Shown here: positions 52,620-62,199 of the stretch, one piece after another
Numbering within the stretch: the first letter of the stretch is position 1
How the letters are laid out: every line of letters begins with the position of its first letter
NCBI GenBank assembly: GCA_028714915.1
Contig: JAQTLL010000001.1
Span: 124,001 to 188,000 of the forward strand
Direction: 5' to 3'
Length of the DNA: 64,000 nucleotides
DNA from: Sulfuricurvum sp.
Lineage (GTDB): Bacteria > Campylobacterota > Campylobacteria > Campylobacterales > Sulfurimonadaceae
Notes under the pieces: model-generated
The model's input: only the letters and a program-made list of their open reading frames with translations
Told to the model about the DNA's origin: nothing
Database searches by the model: none
Program-made: the position numbers and the translations under genes

Positions 52620-53609
52620 ATGATCAGAATTGCTATTGATGCAATGGGAGGGGACTTTGGTCCCGAACCGATTGTTAAAGGAACCATAGAAGCTCTAAAA
52701 GAGAAAAAGTTCGAAGCAATTTTGGTTGGCAAAAAAGATGAGATTTTGTCTTTGCTACCTAAGGGCTATAAAGACAAGATTTTAATCGTTGAAGCAAGTG
52801 ATGTCATCGATATGGGTGATGCAGCGACGGATGCACTCAAGCGACAAGAAAGTTCTATCTATAAAGCGGTAGAGTTGGTTCGAAATGGTCAGGCTGACGG
52901 AGTAGTGAGTGCGGGTCACAGCGGTGCGACTATGACACTAGCCACCCTGCGTCTGGGACGGTTAAAAAATGTATTACGCCCAGCATTAGTAACATCCATG
53001 CCCACTAAAAGTGGAAAACGCAGTGTCTTAATGGATGCAGGCGCCAATGTTGACTGTAAAGCTGAGCATCTTTTTCAATTTGGGATTATGGGGTACTATT
53101 ATGCCCAAGACATGTTCAAGGTCACTAATCCGCGTGTTGGATTGCTTGCCAATGGTGAAGAAGCTTCAAAAGGGAACGAAATTACCAAAGAAGCATTTAA
53201 AATGCTTGAAGGTCAGCAAGGATTTATCGGCAATGTCGAGGGAAATAATATCTTTGACGGCTCTTGTGATGTTATTATCTGCGATGGATTTATCGGGAAT
53301 TTAGTCCTCAAAGCCTCCGAGGGAGTAGCTTCTACTATCAGTTACTTTATCAAAGAGTACATTCGTAAATCACCAATTGCTATTACAGGTGCATTGCTTA
53401 TGCGTAAAGTATTTCATTTGCTCAAAAAAGAGATTGATTATGCCGAAATCGGTGGTGCACCGTTGGTCGGAATCAAAGGATGTGCTATTGTAAGCCACGG
53501 GAAAAGCAATCCTAAAGCCATTAAAAATGCTATTTTTCAAGCAATTCGCTATGTTGATACAGGCGTGAACGTACACATTGAAAATCGTCTTGAAGAACTC
53601 AAAAACTAA
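52620..53609 (+). CDS. plsX: phosphate acyltransferase PlsX
   Basis: The 329-residue enzyme makes acyl-phosphate from acyl-ACP for phospholipid synthesis. [20 protein letters not shown] is the N-terminal hallmark, with [15 protein letters not shown] and [15 protein letters not shown] further on. The ATG at 52620 follows the rpmF stop by 3 nt. fabH comes next, the usual pairing that joins phospholipid and fatty-acid initiation. Confidence 0.97.
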   Translation: MIRIAIDAMGGDFGPEPIVKGTIEALKEKKFEAILVGKKDEILSLLPKGYKDKILIVEASDVIDMGDAATDALKRQESSIYKAVELVRNGQADGVVSAGHSGATMTLATLRLGRLKNVLRPALVTSMPTKSGKRSVLMDAGANVDCKAEHLFQFGIMGYYYAQDMFKVTNPRVGLLANGEEASKGNEITKEAFKMLEGQQGFIGNVEGNNIFDGSCDVIICDGFIGNLVLKASEGVASTISYFIKEYIRKSPIAITGALLMRKVFHLLKKEIDYAEIGGAPLVGIKGCAIVSHGKSNPKAIKNAIFQAIRYVDTGVNVHIENRLEELKN

Positions 53610-53633
53610 ACCAGCCTGACACAAAGGTACACC

Positions 53634-54632
53634 ATGTATGCAGCGTTCCGCTCTATTGGAGCTTATGTCCCCACGAAAATACTTACCAATGCTGATCTTG
53701 AACGTATGGTGGATACAAGTGATGAATGGATCTTTAAACGTACAGGGATCAAAGAACGTCATATTGCCGCAGAAAATGAAACAACCAGCGATATGGGAGT
53801 GCAAGCTGCGCAAATTGCCATAGAACGTGCCGGTATCGATAAAAATCAAATCGATATGGTTATCTGTGCAACCATCTCGCCTGATTATTTTTGCATGCCC
53901 TCAACGGCTACCATTATTGCGGATAAACTTGGTCTTCAAAAAGTAATGGCGTATGATATTTCTGCTGCGTGTACCGGCTTTGTCTATGCACTGAGCGTAG
54001 CGCGTGCTTTTATCGAATCAGGGATGAAAAAAAATGTTCTTATTATCGGAGCCGAAAAACTCAGCGCAATAACTGATTATACAGACAGAGGTACCTGTAT
54101 CCTTTTTGGTGATGGGGCAGGTGCTGCCATCATCAGTGCAACAGACGATAAATCTAAAGCTATTATTGATGTTCATACCGGTTCAGATGGCGGCTATGCT
54201 GATTTACTGATGACTCCAAACGGCGGAAGCGGGTCAGCACACGATGAGCCTAATCGTGAAGAGGCAGGATGCTTTATGAAGATGAAAGGAAATGAAACTT
54301 TCAAAGTTGCTGTTCGTACTCTTACCAGCGATGTTGTAGCCATTTTGGAAGAAAACAATATTGCCTCCTCTTCCATCAAACATTTTATCCCGCATCAAGC
54401 CAATTACCGTATTATCAAAGCTGTTGGTGATGCATTAAACCTAAACGAAGAACAAGTTGTCCTTACGGTCGAAAAGTATGGCAATACATCCGGAGCATCC
54501 ATCCCGATGGCAATCAACGACATCTATGAATCAGGTCGCCTTCAAGAGGGAGAATTAATGCTTCTTGACGCTTTTGGCGGCGGCTTGACCTGGGGAAGTG
54601 CACTCGTCCCTTTTGCTGGTAAAGGTATTTAA
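53634..54632 (+). CDS. fabH: 3-oxoacyl-ACP synthase III
   Basis: The 332-residue FabH condenses acetyl-CoA with malonyl-ACP to start fatty-acid synthesis. The catalytic triad is visible: Cys in [16 protein letters not shown], His in [11 protein letters not shown], Asn in [21 protein letters not shown] precedes the ATG. It closes the ndk-to-fabH operon. Confidence 0.97.
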   Translation: MYAAFRSIGAYVPTKILTNADLERMVDTSDEWIFKRTGIKERHIAAENETTSDMGVQAAQIAIERAGIDKNQIDMVICATISPDYFCMPSTATIIADKLGLQKVMAYDISAACTGFVYALSVARAFIESGMKKNVLIIGAEKLSAITDYTDRGTCILFGDGAGAAIISATDDKSKAIIDVHTGSDGGYADLLMTPNGGSGSAHDEPNREEAGCFMKMKGNETFKVAVRTLTSDVVAILEENNIASSSIKHFIPHQANYRIIKAVGDALNLNEEQVVLTVEKYGNTSGASIPMAINDIYESGRLQEGELMLLDAFGGGLTWGSALVPFAGKGI

Positions 54633-54639
54633 ATATCGC

Positions 54640-54645
54640 TACAAT
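54640..54645 (+). promoter_or_regulatory. -10-like box for the HIT-family gene
   Basis: ATCGC-TACAAT-TG lies 26 nt before the ATG at 54672, in the pattern used by other promoters here. Confidence 0.4.
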
Positions 54646-54671
54646 TGTAAATCTTTTTACCAAGGTTTACA

Positions 54672-55055
54672 ATGTTCTACTCAAATTCCCTTATTTATAT
54701 TGAACTTCACGACAGTGAAATCCCTTGGCTTAAAATCTTTACCCATACAACTCACAAAGAATTTTCACAGTGTTCAACCTCTGAAAAAGAGATGATTTGG
54801 AGCTGTTTGGATGTCATCGAAAAAGAGATGCTTGAGTATTTCAAACCGGATAAAATCAATATAGCTTCGTTTGGCAATATTCTCCCACGAGTTCATTGGC
54901 ATATCATGGCACGCTTCAATGACGATAGTTGTTTTCCAGAACCAATGTGGGGAGTTAAACAAAGAGAGGGGAGTGTTAAAATAGCTCCGATGGAGCCATT
55001 TTTAGAAGAATTAAAGATAAAGCTGGATTCCCGTCTTCACGGGAATGACAGGTAA
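54672..55055 (+). CDS. HIT-family (histidine-triad-like) protein with a repeat-derived tail
   Basis: The 127-residue protein resembles short HIT hydrolases of this phylum: FYSNSLIYIELHDSEIPW at the start and PRVHWHIMARF at the triad, where two of the three histidines are recognisable. Its last residues (KLDSRLHGNDR) are encoded by a family-1 palindromic repeat at 55021-55052, which replaced or extended the native end. AAGG precedes the ATG. It converges with the helicase gene, 1 nt apart. Confidence 0.75.
   Translation: MFYSNSLIYIELHDSEIPWLKIFTHTTHKEFSQCSTSEKEMIWSCLDVIEKEMLEYFKPDKINIASFGNILPRVHWHIMARFNDDSCFPEPMWGVKQREGSVKIAPMEPFLEELKIKLDSRLHGNDR
55021..55052. repeat. dispersed palindromic repeat, family 1, coding for the end of the HIT protein
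   Basis: AGCTGGATTCCCGTCTTCAC followed by GGGAATGACAGG contains the stem TCCCGT-CTTC-ACGGGA. It is in frame with the HIT gene and supplies ten C-terminal codons. Confidence 0.8.
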
Positions 55056-55056
55056 C

Positions 55057-56703
55057 TTAACTTCTTGGTCTGCTATCTGAACGATTTTGACCACTGAAAC
55101 TGCGTGAACGATCATTACGTTCACCTCCACTACGCTCTCCACCACCGCTAGCATTGCGATCGTTGTTTCCACGGTATCCACCGCCAGAAGAACTGCGCTC
55201 TCCGCCTCCGCTGTTACGGTCATTATTACCACGGTAACCGCCTCCGCTTCCGCCACGGTTGTTATTTCCACGGTATCCACCGCCGCCGCCAGGACGGCGA
55301 TTACCGCCTCCGCTTCCGCCACGACTTTCGAGATTACTTAAGATTTTATCCAAGCGCTCTGCCGCAATACCGATTTGATTTGGCCCTTGAACCGTATTGC
55401 GCTCCATAAGAACTGAAATGAGCTTGTACGCAATTTGATCTTGGTCAAAATCTTCTTTGAGTGCATCCAAAACTTTATGTGCTTCATCATAAATATGCTG
55501 TTTTTCAATCTCTGCAAGAAGACGATTTACTTGAGAGTTTTTAACATCCATCTTGCTTGGAATATATGCATGCTCCATAGTAGTCCCTACTTTTGCACGA
55601 ATACGCTGAAGTTCTTTGAACTCAAGCGGTGTTACCAAAGTAATCGCCACCCCTTTTTTACCCGCACGTCCTGTACGACCGATACGGTGAACATAACTCT
55701 CAGGATCAAAAGGAATATGGTAGTTAAATACGTGGGTAATACCGTCAATGTGCAAACCGCGAGCTGCTACGTCGGTTGCAATCAATACATCGAATGCATC
55801 AGACTTAACACCCTTGATTACGCTTTCACGTTGTCGTTGCTCCATATCTCCATGAAGTCCTTTTGCCGAATAACCAGCAGCTGACAATACATTTGAAAGA
55901 CGGTCAACCTCTTTCTTTGTACGGCAGAAAACAACGGTTTTTTTAGCATCTTCAGCATCCATCAAACGGATAATTGCATCATCACGCTCAGATTCTTCGA
56001 TGACATAATACTGTTGCGTAATATCCGTATTGGTTGTTTCAGATTTTGTAATAGATGCAAAAAATGGATTTACCAAAATACGCTCTGCAAGTTGTTTGAT
56101 TGGTTGTGGCATAGTTGCTGAAAATAATAATGTTTGACGCTCGGTTGGAAGATAACTGAAAATTTCGTTAATATCATCCAAAAAGCCCATATCAAGCATC
56201 TCATCCGCTTCATCCAAAATAACAGTTGAAGGGGCAAAACCTTTGAGCATATCACGGCTGAGCATATCCAGCAAACGTCCTGGCGTTGCAATGATAACTT
56301 GCGCCCCGCGATCAATAAGATCAAGCTGACGATTGTACGAACTACCGCCATAAATAGTAACCGTACGAGCACCTAAATGCTTACCATATTTGAAAATCTC
56401 ATCACTTACTTGGTTTGCAAGTTCACGTGTTGGCGTGATGATAAGGATTTCGATACCACCTTTTAAGTGCATTTTATTAAGAGCCGGAAGTCCAAATGCT
56501 GCTGTTTTACCAGTACCTGTGTGAGCTTGACCAACTACGTCACGCCCTTCCATAATAACAGGGATTACCATTGACTGAATTGGACTTGGATTTTTGAAAC
56601 CTGCATAATCGATACTTTGCATGATCTCTTTACGAAGACCGAAATCGGCAAATGTTGGAAGATCTTGATCGACTACTACGAGTTCTGTTTCTGCGTTATT
56701 CAT
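55057..56703 (-). CDS. DEAD-box RNA helicase with RGG-rich tail
   Basis: The 548-residue helicase has all core motifs: Q motif with PIRSMQ-like spacing (NPSPIQSMVIPVIMEG), I AHTGTGKTAA, II DEADEMLDMGF, III SAT, and VI HRIGRTGRAGK. The C-terminus (about 465-548) is a low-complexity Gly/Arg/Asn/Ser repeat (GGYRGNNDRN units), an RNA-binding RGG-type tail. It probably remodels structured RNA in ribosome assembly or cold, like CsdA/RhlE. Its ATG overlaps the stop of a 55-codon leader ORF. Confidence 0.94.
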   Translation of the reverse strand: MNNAETELVVVDQDLPTFADFGLRKEIMQSIDYAGFKNPSPIQSMVIPVIMEGRDVVGQAHTGTGKTAAFGLPALNKMHLKGGIEILIITPTRELANQVSDEIFKYGKHLGARTVTIYGGSSYNRQLDLIDRGAQVIIATPGRLLDMLSRDMLKGFAPSTVILDEADEMLDMGFLDDINEIFSYLPTERQTLLFSATMPQPIKQLAERILVNPFFASITKSETTNTDITQQYYVIEESERDDAIIRLMDAEDAKKTVVFCRTKKEVDRLSNVLSAAGYSAKGLHGDMEQRQRESVIKGVKSDAFDVLIATDVAARGLHIDGITHVFNYHIPFDPESYVHRIGRTGRAGKKGVAITLVTPLEFKELQRIRAKVGTTMEHAYIPSKMDVKNSQVNRLLAEIEKQHIYDEAHKVLDALKEDFDQDQIAYKLISVLMERNTVQGPNQIGIAAERLDKILSNLESRGGSGGGNRRPGGGGGYRGNNNRGGSGGGYRGNNDRNSGGGERSSSGGGYRGNNDRNASGGGERSGGERNDRSRSFSGQNRSDSRPRS

Positions 56704-56867
56704 ATTGCTACCTTTTGTATATACGCCACGCCAACAAAAAAAGGAATCCGTTTTTCACGAATGAAAATATTTCCTAAAAAGCCCATGTTGCTATGCGTTG
56801 CTTGCTGTGACGTTAAATATTGTCCTCTTGGACGACAAATTTTCGAAAGAGTTGTCTCTTTTACCAT
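56700..56867 (-). CDS. 55-codon leader ORF translationally joined to the DEAD-box helicase
   Basis: An uninterrupted frame starts at ATG 56867 (CTAAGGTACCTTCC upstream) and encodes MVKETTLSKICRPRGQYLTS through to ...GVAYIQKVAI. It stops at TGA 56702-56700, which overlaps the helicase ATG (56703-56701) as ATGA. The helicase ribosome site (AAAAGGTAGCAAT) is inside it. The product is basic and hydrophobic at the end and matches no family I know. Together with the -10 box at 56935 it fills most of the 380-nt gap before the next gene. It may be a regulatory leader peptide or a small protein. Confidence 0.55.
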   Translation of the reverse strand: MVKETTLSKICRPRGQYLTSQQATHSNMGFLGNIFIREKRIPFFVGVAYIQKVAI

Positions 56868-56880
56868 GGAAGGTACCTTA

Positions 56881-56909
56881 GTAAAGTTTTAGTTTTTATA
56901 AAGCTTTAC
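56881..56909 (-). promoter_or_regulatory. leader hairpin upstream of the helicase leader ORF
   Basis: GTAAAG and CTTTAC form the ends of a stem within the predicted 5' leader, between the -10 box and the leader ORF. It could affect mRNA stability or act as a temperature-sensitive fold. Confidence 0.3.
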
Positions 56910-56934
56910 GAAGGCACCCAAAAATTTCGAGCGA

Positions 56935-56940
56935 ATTATA
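56935..56940 (-). promoter_or_regulatory. -10 box for the helicase transcript
   Basis: On the minus strand this reads TTGGC-TATAAT-TCGC. Transcription would begin near 56928, giving a 5' region of about 225 nt before the helicase ATG. Confidence 0.55.
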
Positions 56941-57050
56941 GCCAATAAAATCATAATTACTCCTGACAAACCCATTGTAATAAAAGCTAAAGTTATTCTT
57001 TAGTTTCAGATTGTTTAGTTTTCGGACTATTTTTTTTAAACTTTAGGGAT

Positions 57051-57056
57051 TATACT
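57051..57056 (+). promoter_or_regulatory. -10-like box for the small gene at 57084
   Basis: GGGAT-TATACT-TG lies 27 nt before the ATG, with CGGAG between as ribosome site. Confidence 0.45.
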
Positions 57057-57083
57057 TGCAAAAATTATTATCGGAGAATATCT

Positions 57084-57287
57084 ATGTTTAATGTACGTAT
57101 GGAAAAAGAGTGTGGCTGTTTTAAACGAAGCGGAATGACCTCAATCAAAACTTTTGATAATAAAGACGAGGCACTGTTAGAAGCCACAGAGTGGGCAGAA
57201 GAGATGAATGATACTTTTTGTCATAAACATAACTTTAACGTTGTTGAAGAAGGAAGTGACCTCATTATCAAAGTAGAGATGAATTAA
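57084..57287 (+). CDS. small acidic cysteine-containing protein, unknown function
   Basis: The 67-residue protein starts FNVRMEKECGCFKRSGM, with three conserved-looking Cys/His (CGC, and Cys46-His47 in TFCHKHNF), and has the pattern strand-helix-strand (IKTF...EALLEATEWAEEM...FNVVEEGSDLIIKVEM). I recall similar short proteins in related genera but no function. It has its own -10 box and ribosome site and converges with argF. Confidence 0.65.
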   Translation: MFNVRMEKECGCFKRSGMTSIKTFDNKDEALLEATEWAEEMNDTFCHKHNFNVVEEGSDLIIKVEMN

Positions 57288-57293
57288 GACACC

Positions 57294-58214
57294 CTAGCGG
57301 TGTCTGTCCAGCCAAACCATTAACCCTTTTTGTCCATGAAGGCGATTTTCTGCCTCTTGAAAAATTACACTCTGATCCCCTTCTAACACGGCTTCGCTTA
57401 CCTCTACACCACGATAGGCGGGTAGGCAATGCAAAAATAGTGCATAAGGGTCAGCTAACGCCATCAAATCTTCATCAACAATGTAGCCTGTGAAATCTTT
57501 TAAACGCTTCGCTTTCTCTTCTTCTTGTCCCATGGAAATCCACGTATCGGTCGTAACGACGCTAGCGCCTGCAACGGCCACTTTTGGATCATTGGTAAAT
57601 GAAATCTTTGCACCGCTTTGGCTGGCAAAGAGCAGGGCATCTTCAACAATAAGCGGATCACATTCATACCCTTTTGGCGTAGCTACACGAAGATCAAATC
57701 CGAGCTTACTGGCTAACATCAACCACGAATGGGTCATATTGTTCCCATCACCGACATATGCCACAATAGGGTTTTCATGCCGTCCGCACTCTACCATTGT
57801 CATATAATCGGCAATCAGCTGAACGGGGTGATAACTGTCACTCAGACCGTTTATAACGGGAACGCTTGAATAGTGGGAAAATTCTTCGAGCATAGAGTGC
57901 TCAAAGGTACGGATCATCACCATATCCGTCATCGATGAAATAACACGCGCCGTATCTTTGACCGGTTCACCGCGCCCTAAATGAATATCACGGTTTGAGA
58001 GAAACAGGGCATGACCTCCCAGCTGAAACATCCCCGCTTCAAAACTGACACGGGTACGTGTTGAGCTTTTCTCAAAAATCATTGCCAATGTTTGCCCTGC
58101 CAAATAGGGATGCGGCTTCTTTGCTTTTTGCTCTTTTTTAATTGCTAACGCCAAATCGATAATCTCTAAAATTTCTTCTTTGGTATAATCACGTAAAGTT
58201 AAAAAATGTCTCAC
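57294..58214 (-). CDS. argF: ornithine carbamoyltransferase
   Basis: The 306-residue enzyme makes citrulline from ornithine and carbamoyl phosphate in arginine synthesis. [15 protein letters not shown] (carbamoyl phosphate), HPVQLIADY, and [10 protein letters not shown] (ornithine-side Cys) are present. Length is normal. It lies 47 nt after hemB on the same strand, as in C. jejuni. Confidence 0.97.
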   Translation of the reverse strand: MRHFLTLRDYTKEEILEIIDLALAIKKEQKAKKPHPYLAGQTLAMIFEKSSTRTRVSFEAGMFQLGGHALFLSNRDIHLGRGEPVKDTARVISSMTDMVMIRTFEHSMLEEFSHYSSVPVINGLSDSYHPVQLIADYMTMVECGRHENPIVAYVGDGNNMTHSWLMLASKLGFDLRVATPKGYECDPLIVEDALLFASQSGAKISFTNDPKVAVAGASVVTTDTWISMGQEEEKAKRLKDFTGYIVDEDLMALADPYALFLHCLPAYRGVEVSEAVLEGDQSVIFQEAENRLHGQKGLMVWLDRHR

Positions 58215-58261
58215 GAAAAATCCTCTTTTTCAAAAAACAATCATAGCATAAAACTATTTTA

Positions 58262-59227
58262 TTAATGTAAAAGTCGTGCTACTTCTTTAGCATGGTAGCT
58301 GATGATAATGTCAGCACCTGCGCGCTTGAACCCTATCATTGTCTCCATCATCACTCGGTTATAATCAATAAGTCCTGCATTCCCCGCAAATTTTAGCATC
58401 GCGTATTCGCCGCTTACATTGTAAACAGCAAGCGGAAGATTAGACGCTTCACGAATATCGCGAATAATATCCAGATATGCCAACGCCGGTTTTACCATCA
58501 AAATATCAGCACCCTGAGCCTCATCTGCCAAACTTTCTCGTAATGCCTCACGGCGATTTGCAGGATCCATCTGATACGTTGAACGATCTCCAAAACTTGG
58601 GACCGACTCAGCAACATCACGAAACGGTCCGTAATAGCCGCTCGCAAATTTGGTCGAATAACTCATAATCGGCAGATTCGGGTATCCACCCTTATCGAGC
58701 GCATCCCGTAACGTTGTAATTATCCCGTCCATCATCCCTGAGGGTGCGATCATATCGACACCCGCCCTTGCATGAACGAGAGCCTGTTGTGCGGAGATTC
58801 CCAACGTAAGATCATTATCAACGGTTTCATGAACGTGATCCAATATTCCGCAATGACCGTGATCGGTATATTCACAAAAACACAAATCGGTTACCACAAA
58901 CATTTGCGGAAATGAGCGTTTGATAGCACGGACAGACGTAGCGATAATTCCATGATCGCACAATGCATCGGAACCTATGGAGTCTTTTACTTCCGGAATA
59001 CCAAAAAGAAGTATTGAATAAATCCCCAAAGACTGGAGGACTTCACACTCCTTTAGAATCTCATCCAAACTCATCTGATAGACACCCGGCATTGAGGCAA
59101 CTTCAGTTTTTATCCCCTCTCCCGGTCTCACAAACAGCGGATAGATAAAATCATTTACGCTGACATGAGTTTCACGTACTAACGAACGTAAATGAGAATT
59201 AAGGCGAGTGCGGCGAAAACGCTCCAT
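58262..59227 (-). CDS. hemB: delta-aminolevulinic acid dehydratase (porphobilinogen synthase)
   Basis: The 321-residue enzyme condenses two 5-aminolevulinate molecules to porphobilinogen. The zinc-type cysteine site [16 protein letters not shown] is intact; the two active lysines lie in [16 protein letters not shown] and [22 protein letters not shown] precedes the ATG. It diverges from ribA. Confidence 0.97.
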   Translation of the reverse strand: MERFRRTRLNSHLRSLVRETHVSVNDFIYPLFVRPGEGIKTEVASMPGVYQMSLDEILKECEVLQSLGIYSILLFGIPEVKDSIGSDALCDHGIIATSVRAIKRSFPQMFVVTDLCFCEYTDHGHCGILDHVHETVDNDLTLGISAQQALVHARAGVDMIAPSGMMDGIITTLRDALDKGGYPNLPIMSYSTKFASGYYGPFRDVAESVPSFGDRSTYQMDPANRREALRESLADEAQGADILMVKPALAYLDIIRDIREASNLPLAVYNVSGEYAMLKFAGNAGLIDYNRVMMETMIGFKRAGADIIISYHAKEVARLLH

Positions 59228-59295
59228 GGAAGATACCCTCTTTTGTAAAAAAATATATCAAAAGTGTATCGATAAATAGATTAAGAAAAACAAAC

Positions 59296-59301
59296 TATAA
59301 T
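59296..59301 (+). promoter_or_regulatory. -10 box directly before the ribA ATG (candidate leaderless mRNA)
   Basis: AAAC-TATAAT is followed by 6 nt (TTCCGC) and then ATG at 59308, leaving no room for a ribosome site. Confidence 0.55.
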
Positions 59302-59307
59302 TTCCGC

Positions 59308-59898
59308 ATGACATCTAAAATAATTTTTGAAAAATCAGCCATTGCCAATCTCCCCAGCAAATATGGGCATTTTAAAATTCGTGCGTATAAAGAGGGGTGC
59401 CAAGAGCATCTTGCCGTCTTTACTGAAAATTTTGAAACAGTTGAAGCTCCACTGGTACGCATCCACTCTCAATGTCTGACTGGGGATACTTTCGGCAGCA
59501 TCAAATGCGATTGCAACAATCAGCTTCACAAGGCTCTCGAATTGATCGCTGCAGAGGGTGGCCTGATCATCTACCACGCTCAAGAAGGACGTAATATCGG
59601 CTTGCTTAACAAGCTAAATGCGTATGCACTTCAAGACCAAGGGCGCAATACCATTGAAGCCAATGTAGAACTTGGATTTGCACCCGATCAGCGAACCTAT
59701 GATGTTGTACATGAAATCTTCAATGATTTTAATCTCACCAAAATTCGGCTTCTCACCAATAATCCAGCCAAAGTTCTTGTTGTTGAGGAGTTAAATGTCG
59801 AGATTGTCGAACGTATCCCTGTAATTATTGATTCAAACCCTTACAATGAAGGATACTTAAAAATAAAAAAAGAGTGTATGGGGCATCTCCTTGACTAA
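59308..59898 (+). CDS. ribA: GTP cyclohydrolase II
   Basis: The 196-residue stand-alone RibA opens GTP for riboflavin synthesis. VRIHSQCLTGDTFGSIKCDC carries the zinc cysteines, and IYHAQEGRNIGLLNKL the catalytic region. It has no DHBP synthase domain. No ribosome site precedes the ATG, which begins at the expected transcription start. It overlaps rsmG by 8 nt; the hemB-ribA-rsmG layout matches C. jejuni. Confidence 0.96.
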   Translation: MTSKIIFEKSAIANLPSKYGHFKIRAYKEGCQEHLAVFTENFETVEAPLVRIHSQCLTGDTFGSIKCDCNNQLHKALELIAAEGGLIIYHAQEGRNIGLLNKLNAYALQDQGRNTIEANVELGFAPDQRTYDVVHEIFNDFNLTKIRLLTNNPAKVLVVEELNVEIVERIPVIIDSNPYNEGYLKIKKECMGHLLD

Positions 59899-60469
59899 TT
59901 TACATCGGCTGATGCGTGCACAAAATATTAGTGTGGATGAACATTTTTATGAATATGCCCATCGGTATAAAGAACTGTTGCTGCAATGGAATAAGATTCA
60001 TAATCTAACGGGTGCAAAAACTGCCGCACAAATCGATGAGTTTATCGTCGATGCAGTTGCTCCCATCACTTTTTTACCCTCCATCAAAAAAGGGATGGAT
60101 ATTGGAACAGGGGCGGGTTTTCCCGGTATGATTTTGGCTTTCGCCCTCCCAGACACCCATTTCACTCTGGTTGAACCCCTCGCAAAACGTGCCAGTTTTT
60201 TGCAGTTTGTCAAAGCCGATTTAGGGCTTACCAATATAGACGTTAAAGCAGTACGTGTTGAACAGCTCCCCCCTGTATCGTATGACTTTATCACCTCTCG
60301 CGCCGTGACCGATACCAAAATGCTCCTCAAATTATCAGAACCTTTTCGCTCACATGGTACTCTTTTGCTCTTTTACAAAGGGGAAAAAGTGTATGATGAA
60401 GTAGATGAATCGTTAAACTATAAAATCATCGAAAAACAAAACCGTCACTATCTTCTTATTGAGTCGTAA
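59891..60469 (+). CDS. rsmG: 16S rRNA m7G527 methyltransferase
   Basis: The 192-residue RsmG/GidB methylates G527 of 16S rRNA using S-adenosylmethionine. YKELLLQWNKIHNLTGAKT and GMDIGTGAGFPGMILAF (AdoMet loop) are diagnostic, with TSRAVTDTKMLL later. The start taken is TTG 59891, overlapping the ribA end; an ATG at 59912 would shorten it by seven residues. Confidence 0.94.
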   Translation: MTNLHRLMRAQNISVDEHFYEYAHRYKELLLQWNKIHNLTGAKTAAQIDEFIVDAVAPITFLPSIKKGMDIGTGAGFPGMILAFALPDTHFTLVEPLAKRASFLQFVKADLGLTNIDVKAVRVEQLPPVSYDFITSRAVTDTKMLLKLSEPFRSHGTLLLFYKGEKVYDEVDESLNYKIIEKQNRHYLLIES

Positions 60470-60472
60470 AGT

Positions 60473-60691
60473 ATGTTAAAACTATTACTGTTTGTTGGTC
60501 TTATTACTACCATTTATTATCTTTTCTTTGCAAAAAAGAAAAGTCTCACGTCACCCAGAAATGACGATTCTATGGAGGAGGCAATGATTCCATGTACAAT
60601 GTGCGGCACATACGTTCAAGCCAAAGAAGCATTAATGAGCAGCGGGAAATATTACTGTTCACCTGAATGTCTGAAAAAGAAACAAGGATAA
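60473..60691 (+). CDS. small membrane-anchored PP0621-like Cys protein
   Basis: The 72-residue protein has an N-terminal membrane helix (LLLFVGLITTIYYLFFA), a short linker, and a Cys-rich zinc-type segment, PCTMCGTYVQAKEALMSSGK then YYCSPEC. This layout recalls PP0621-family proteins found with methyltransferase or housekeeping genes; the function is unknown. It starts 3 nt after rsmG. Confidence 0.72.
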   Translation: MLKLLLFVGLITTIYYLFFAKKKSLTSPRNDDSMEEAMIPCTMCGTYVQAKEALMSSGKYYCSPECLKKKQG

Positions 60692-60693
60692 CC

Positions 60694-61086
60694 ATGATAC
60701 TCTTTGGTCACCCTCTTATCCCCTCTGAGCCCTTTTATCACATCAGCTCTATCGAAGCGATTGCCAATACCCCTTCAAACTCTGTTATTGCCCTCTTTTT
60801 TGAGGATCAAAATCTTGATATTATTAATTATTTACGTCTTAATACTATCCGATTTGCTTTGTATGTTACTACCTCTGTTGAGGCAGTTTTAGCTGAAAAT
60901 CTTCGTGCTACCTACCTCATTGTCAATGGTAAAAATAGCTCTGAAATCCAAAAAGTTGCAGAACATTATCTCTTTGATGCCAAGGTATTGGGGTATTGTG
61001 AAGAAGAGGAAAATCTTGAAAAGCTCATTGACATGAGGCTTGATGGAGCAATTTTTGCAGAGGCAATTATTAAAATCACGTCATAA
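60694..61086 (+). CDS. conserved protein of unknown function after rsmG
   Basis: The 130-residue protein begins MILFGHPLIPSEPFYHISSI and shows alternating strands and helices (NSVIALFFEDQNLDIINYL, FALYVTTSVEAVLAENLRAT, YLIVNGKNSSEIQKVAEHYL) with a rhodanese- or nucleotide-binding-like feel but no motif I can name. AAGGATAACC precedes the ATG at 60694. It is the last gene of the ribA operon. Confidence 0.7.
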   Translation: MILFGHPLIPSEPFYHISSIEAIANTPSNSVIALFFEDQNLDIINYLRLNTIRFALYVTTSVEAVLAENLRATYLIVNGKNSSEIQKVAEHYLFDAKVLGYCEEEENLEKLIDMRLDGAIFAEAIIKITS

Positions 61087-61131
61087 TTTTATACGCTATC
61101 GGAACAAGTCCCAATTAGCTACGTTAACACT

Positions 61132-61171
61132 AGGTTTCCCTCAGCGGGAAGCTCAAATCGCTTTGCGATTT
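61132..61171. terminator. bidirectional hairpins between convergent genes
   Basis: TTCCC-TCAGC-GGGAA and the perfect AAATCGC-TTT-GCGATTT (61155-61171) lie between the ribA operon and alr, which converge. Either may end transcription from both sides. Confidence 0.5.
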
Positions 61172-61177
61172 ATACTA

Positions 61178-62194
61178 TTAATCAACCCACCCTCTTAGTA
61201 AATCTTTATCCAAGCACGCCAGTATTTCATATCCGATTGTTCCCACTGATGCAGCATACTCATTGGCATTGTTAAAAATCAATAGCTCATCTGCGTCACT
61301 TGCAAACGTTACGCTGTCCATTGAAATACGCCCCAATAAACGAACTCCCTCGGGAGTCATGTATCGGTTGGATGCAAGTCGGTCAAGTCCATTGGCGTAT
61401 CCCAAATCGTACGTCGACACCACCTCATCCTCCAATGCCTCATAAAGTCCGTTATACCCGACTCTCTCTCCTGCTCGCAGGATTCGTGTGGATATTTTTT
61501 CTCCCCACAATGACAAAACCGGCTTCAACTGCGGTTGAGGCAATGAAACATCCATTTCCAAGCATCCGTATAGGGCAATTCCAATACGTACCATATCATC
61601 ATGGCACTGGCTTGAACGAAACGTCCCTGCCGAATTGGAGAGGTGAAAACGAAGATTCCATTTATATTTTTTTGCAAGTTTTAGTGCATCTTTTTTAAGA
61701 GCATCAAACGCAGTTCGTTGCCAAAACCACTCAGAACTGAGAGTATCAGCACTCTTCAAATGGCTCATAACTCCAATACACTCTAACCCCTGAGCCGCCA
61801 TAGACTCAAATGCTTTTTCAAGTTCATCCATACCAACACCGTTACGATGCATCCCCGTATCGATTTTCAGCTCTACTTTTGTCCCTTTTGGAAATTTTGA
61901 GATAGAAAGAAGAGAGTTAATAACATAATAAAATTTAGGATTGGCAACTGTAGGAAAATCAGAAAGGATCAGAATATCTTCAAAAAATTCACTGATTTCT
62001 AAAGCCTCCCGTTCAAGTCTCACAACCGCATGGGTAATCCCGTAATCGCGTGCAACTTCAGCGATCATGCATGCTCCATGCCCATACGCATTGTCTTTTA
62101 AAACCACCGCAATTTTATCTTTACCACCGACTTGGTGTGCAATAATGTCAAGATTAATCTTTAGAGCCTCACGGCTAAGTTTTATTTTTCCCAT
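61178..62194 (-). CDS. alr: alanine racemase
   Basis: The 338-residue PLP enzyme supplies D-alanine for peptidoglycan. The PLP lysine is Lys33 in AVVLKDNAYGHGACM, and the catalytic tyrosine is in GERVGYNGLYE; MRRNGVG-type IDTGMHRNGVGMDEL is also visible. It is slightly short for the family (often 350-370). Its -10 box ends 5 nt before the ATG and no ribosome site is present. Confidence 0.95.
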   Translation of the reverse strand: MGKIKLSREALKINLDIIAHQVGGKDKIAVVLKDNAYGHGACMIAEVARDYGITHAVVRLEREALEISEFFEDILILSDFPTVANPKFYYVINSLLSISKFPKGTKVELKIDTGMHRNGVGMDELEKAFESMAAQGLECIGVMSHLKSADTLSSEWFWQRTAFDALKKDALKLAKKYKWNLRFHLSNSAGTFRSSQCHDDMVRIGIALYGCLEMDVSLPQPQLKPVLSLWGEKISTRILRAGERVGYNGLYEALEDEVVSTYDLGYANGLDRLASNRYMTPEGVRLLGRISMDSVTFASDADELLIFNNANEYAASVGTIGYEILACLDKDLLRGWVD

Positions 62195-62199
62195 AACAA

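Noticed and set aside
56617..56892. Plus-strand frame opposite the helicase start and leader ORF
   Set aside because: The opposite strand has the better case: a ribosome site, a -10 box and an ATGA overlap with the helicase. This frame begins inside the helicase gene with none of these.
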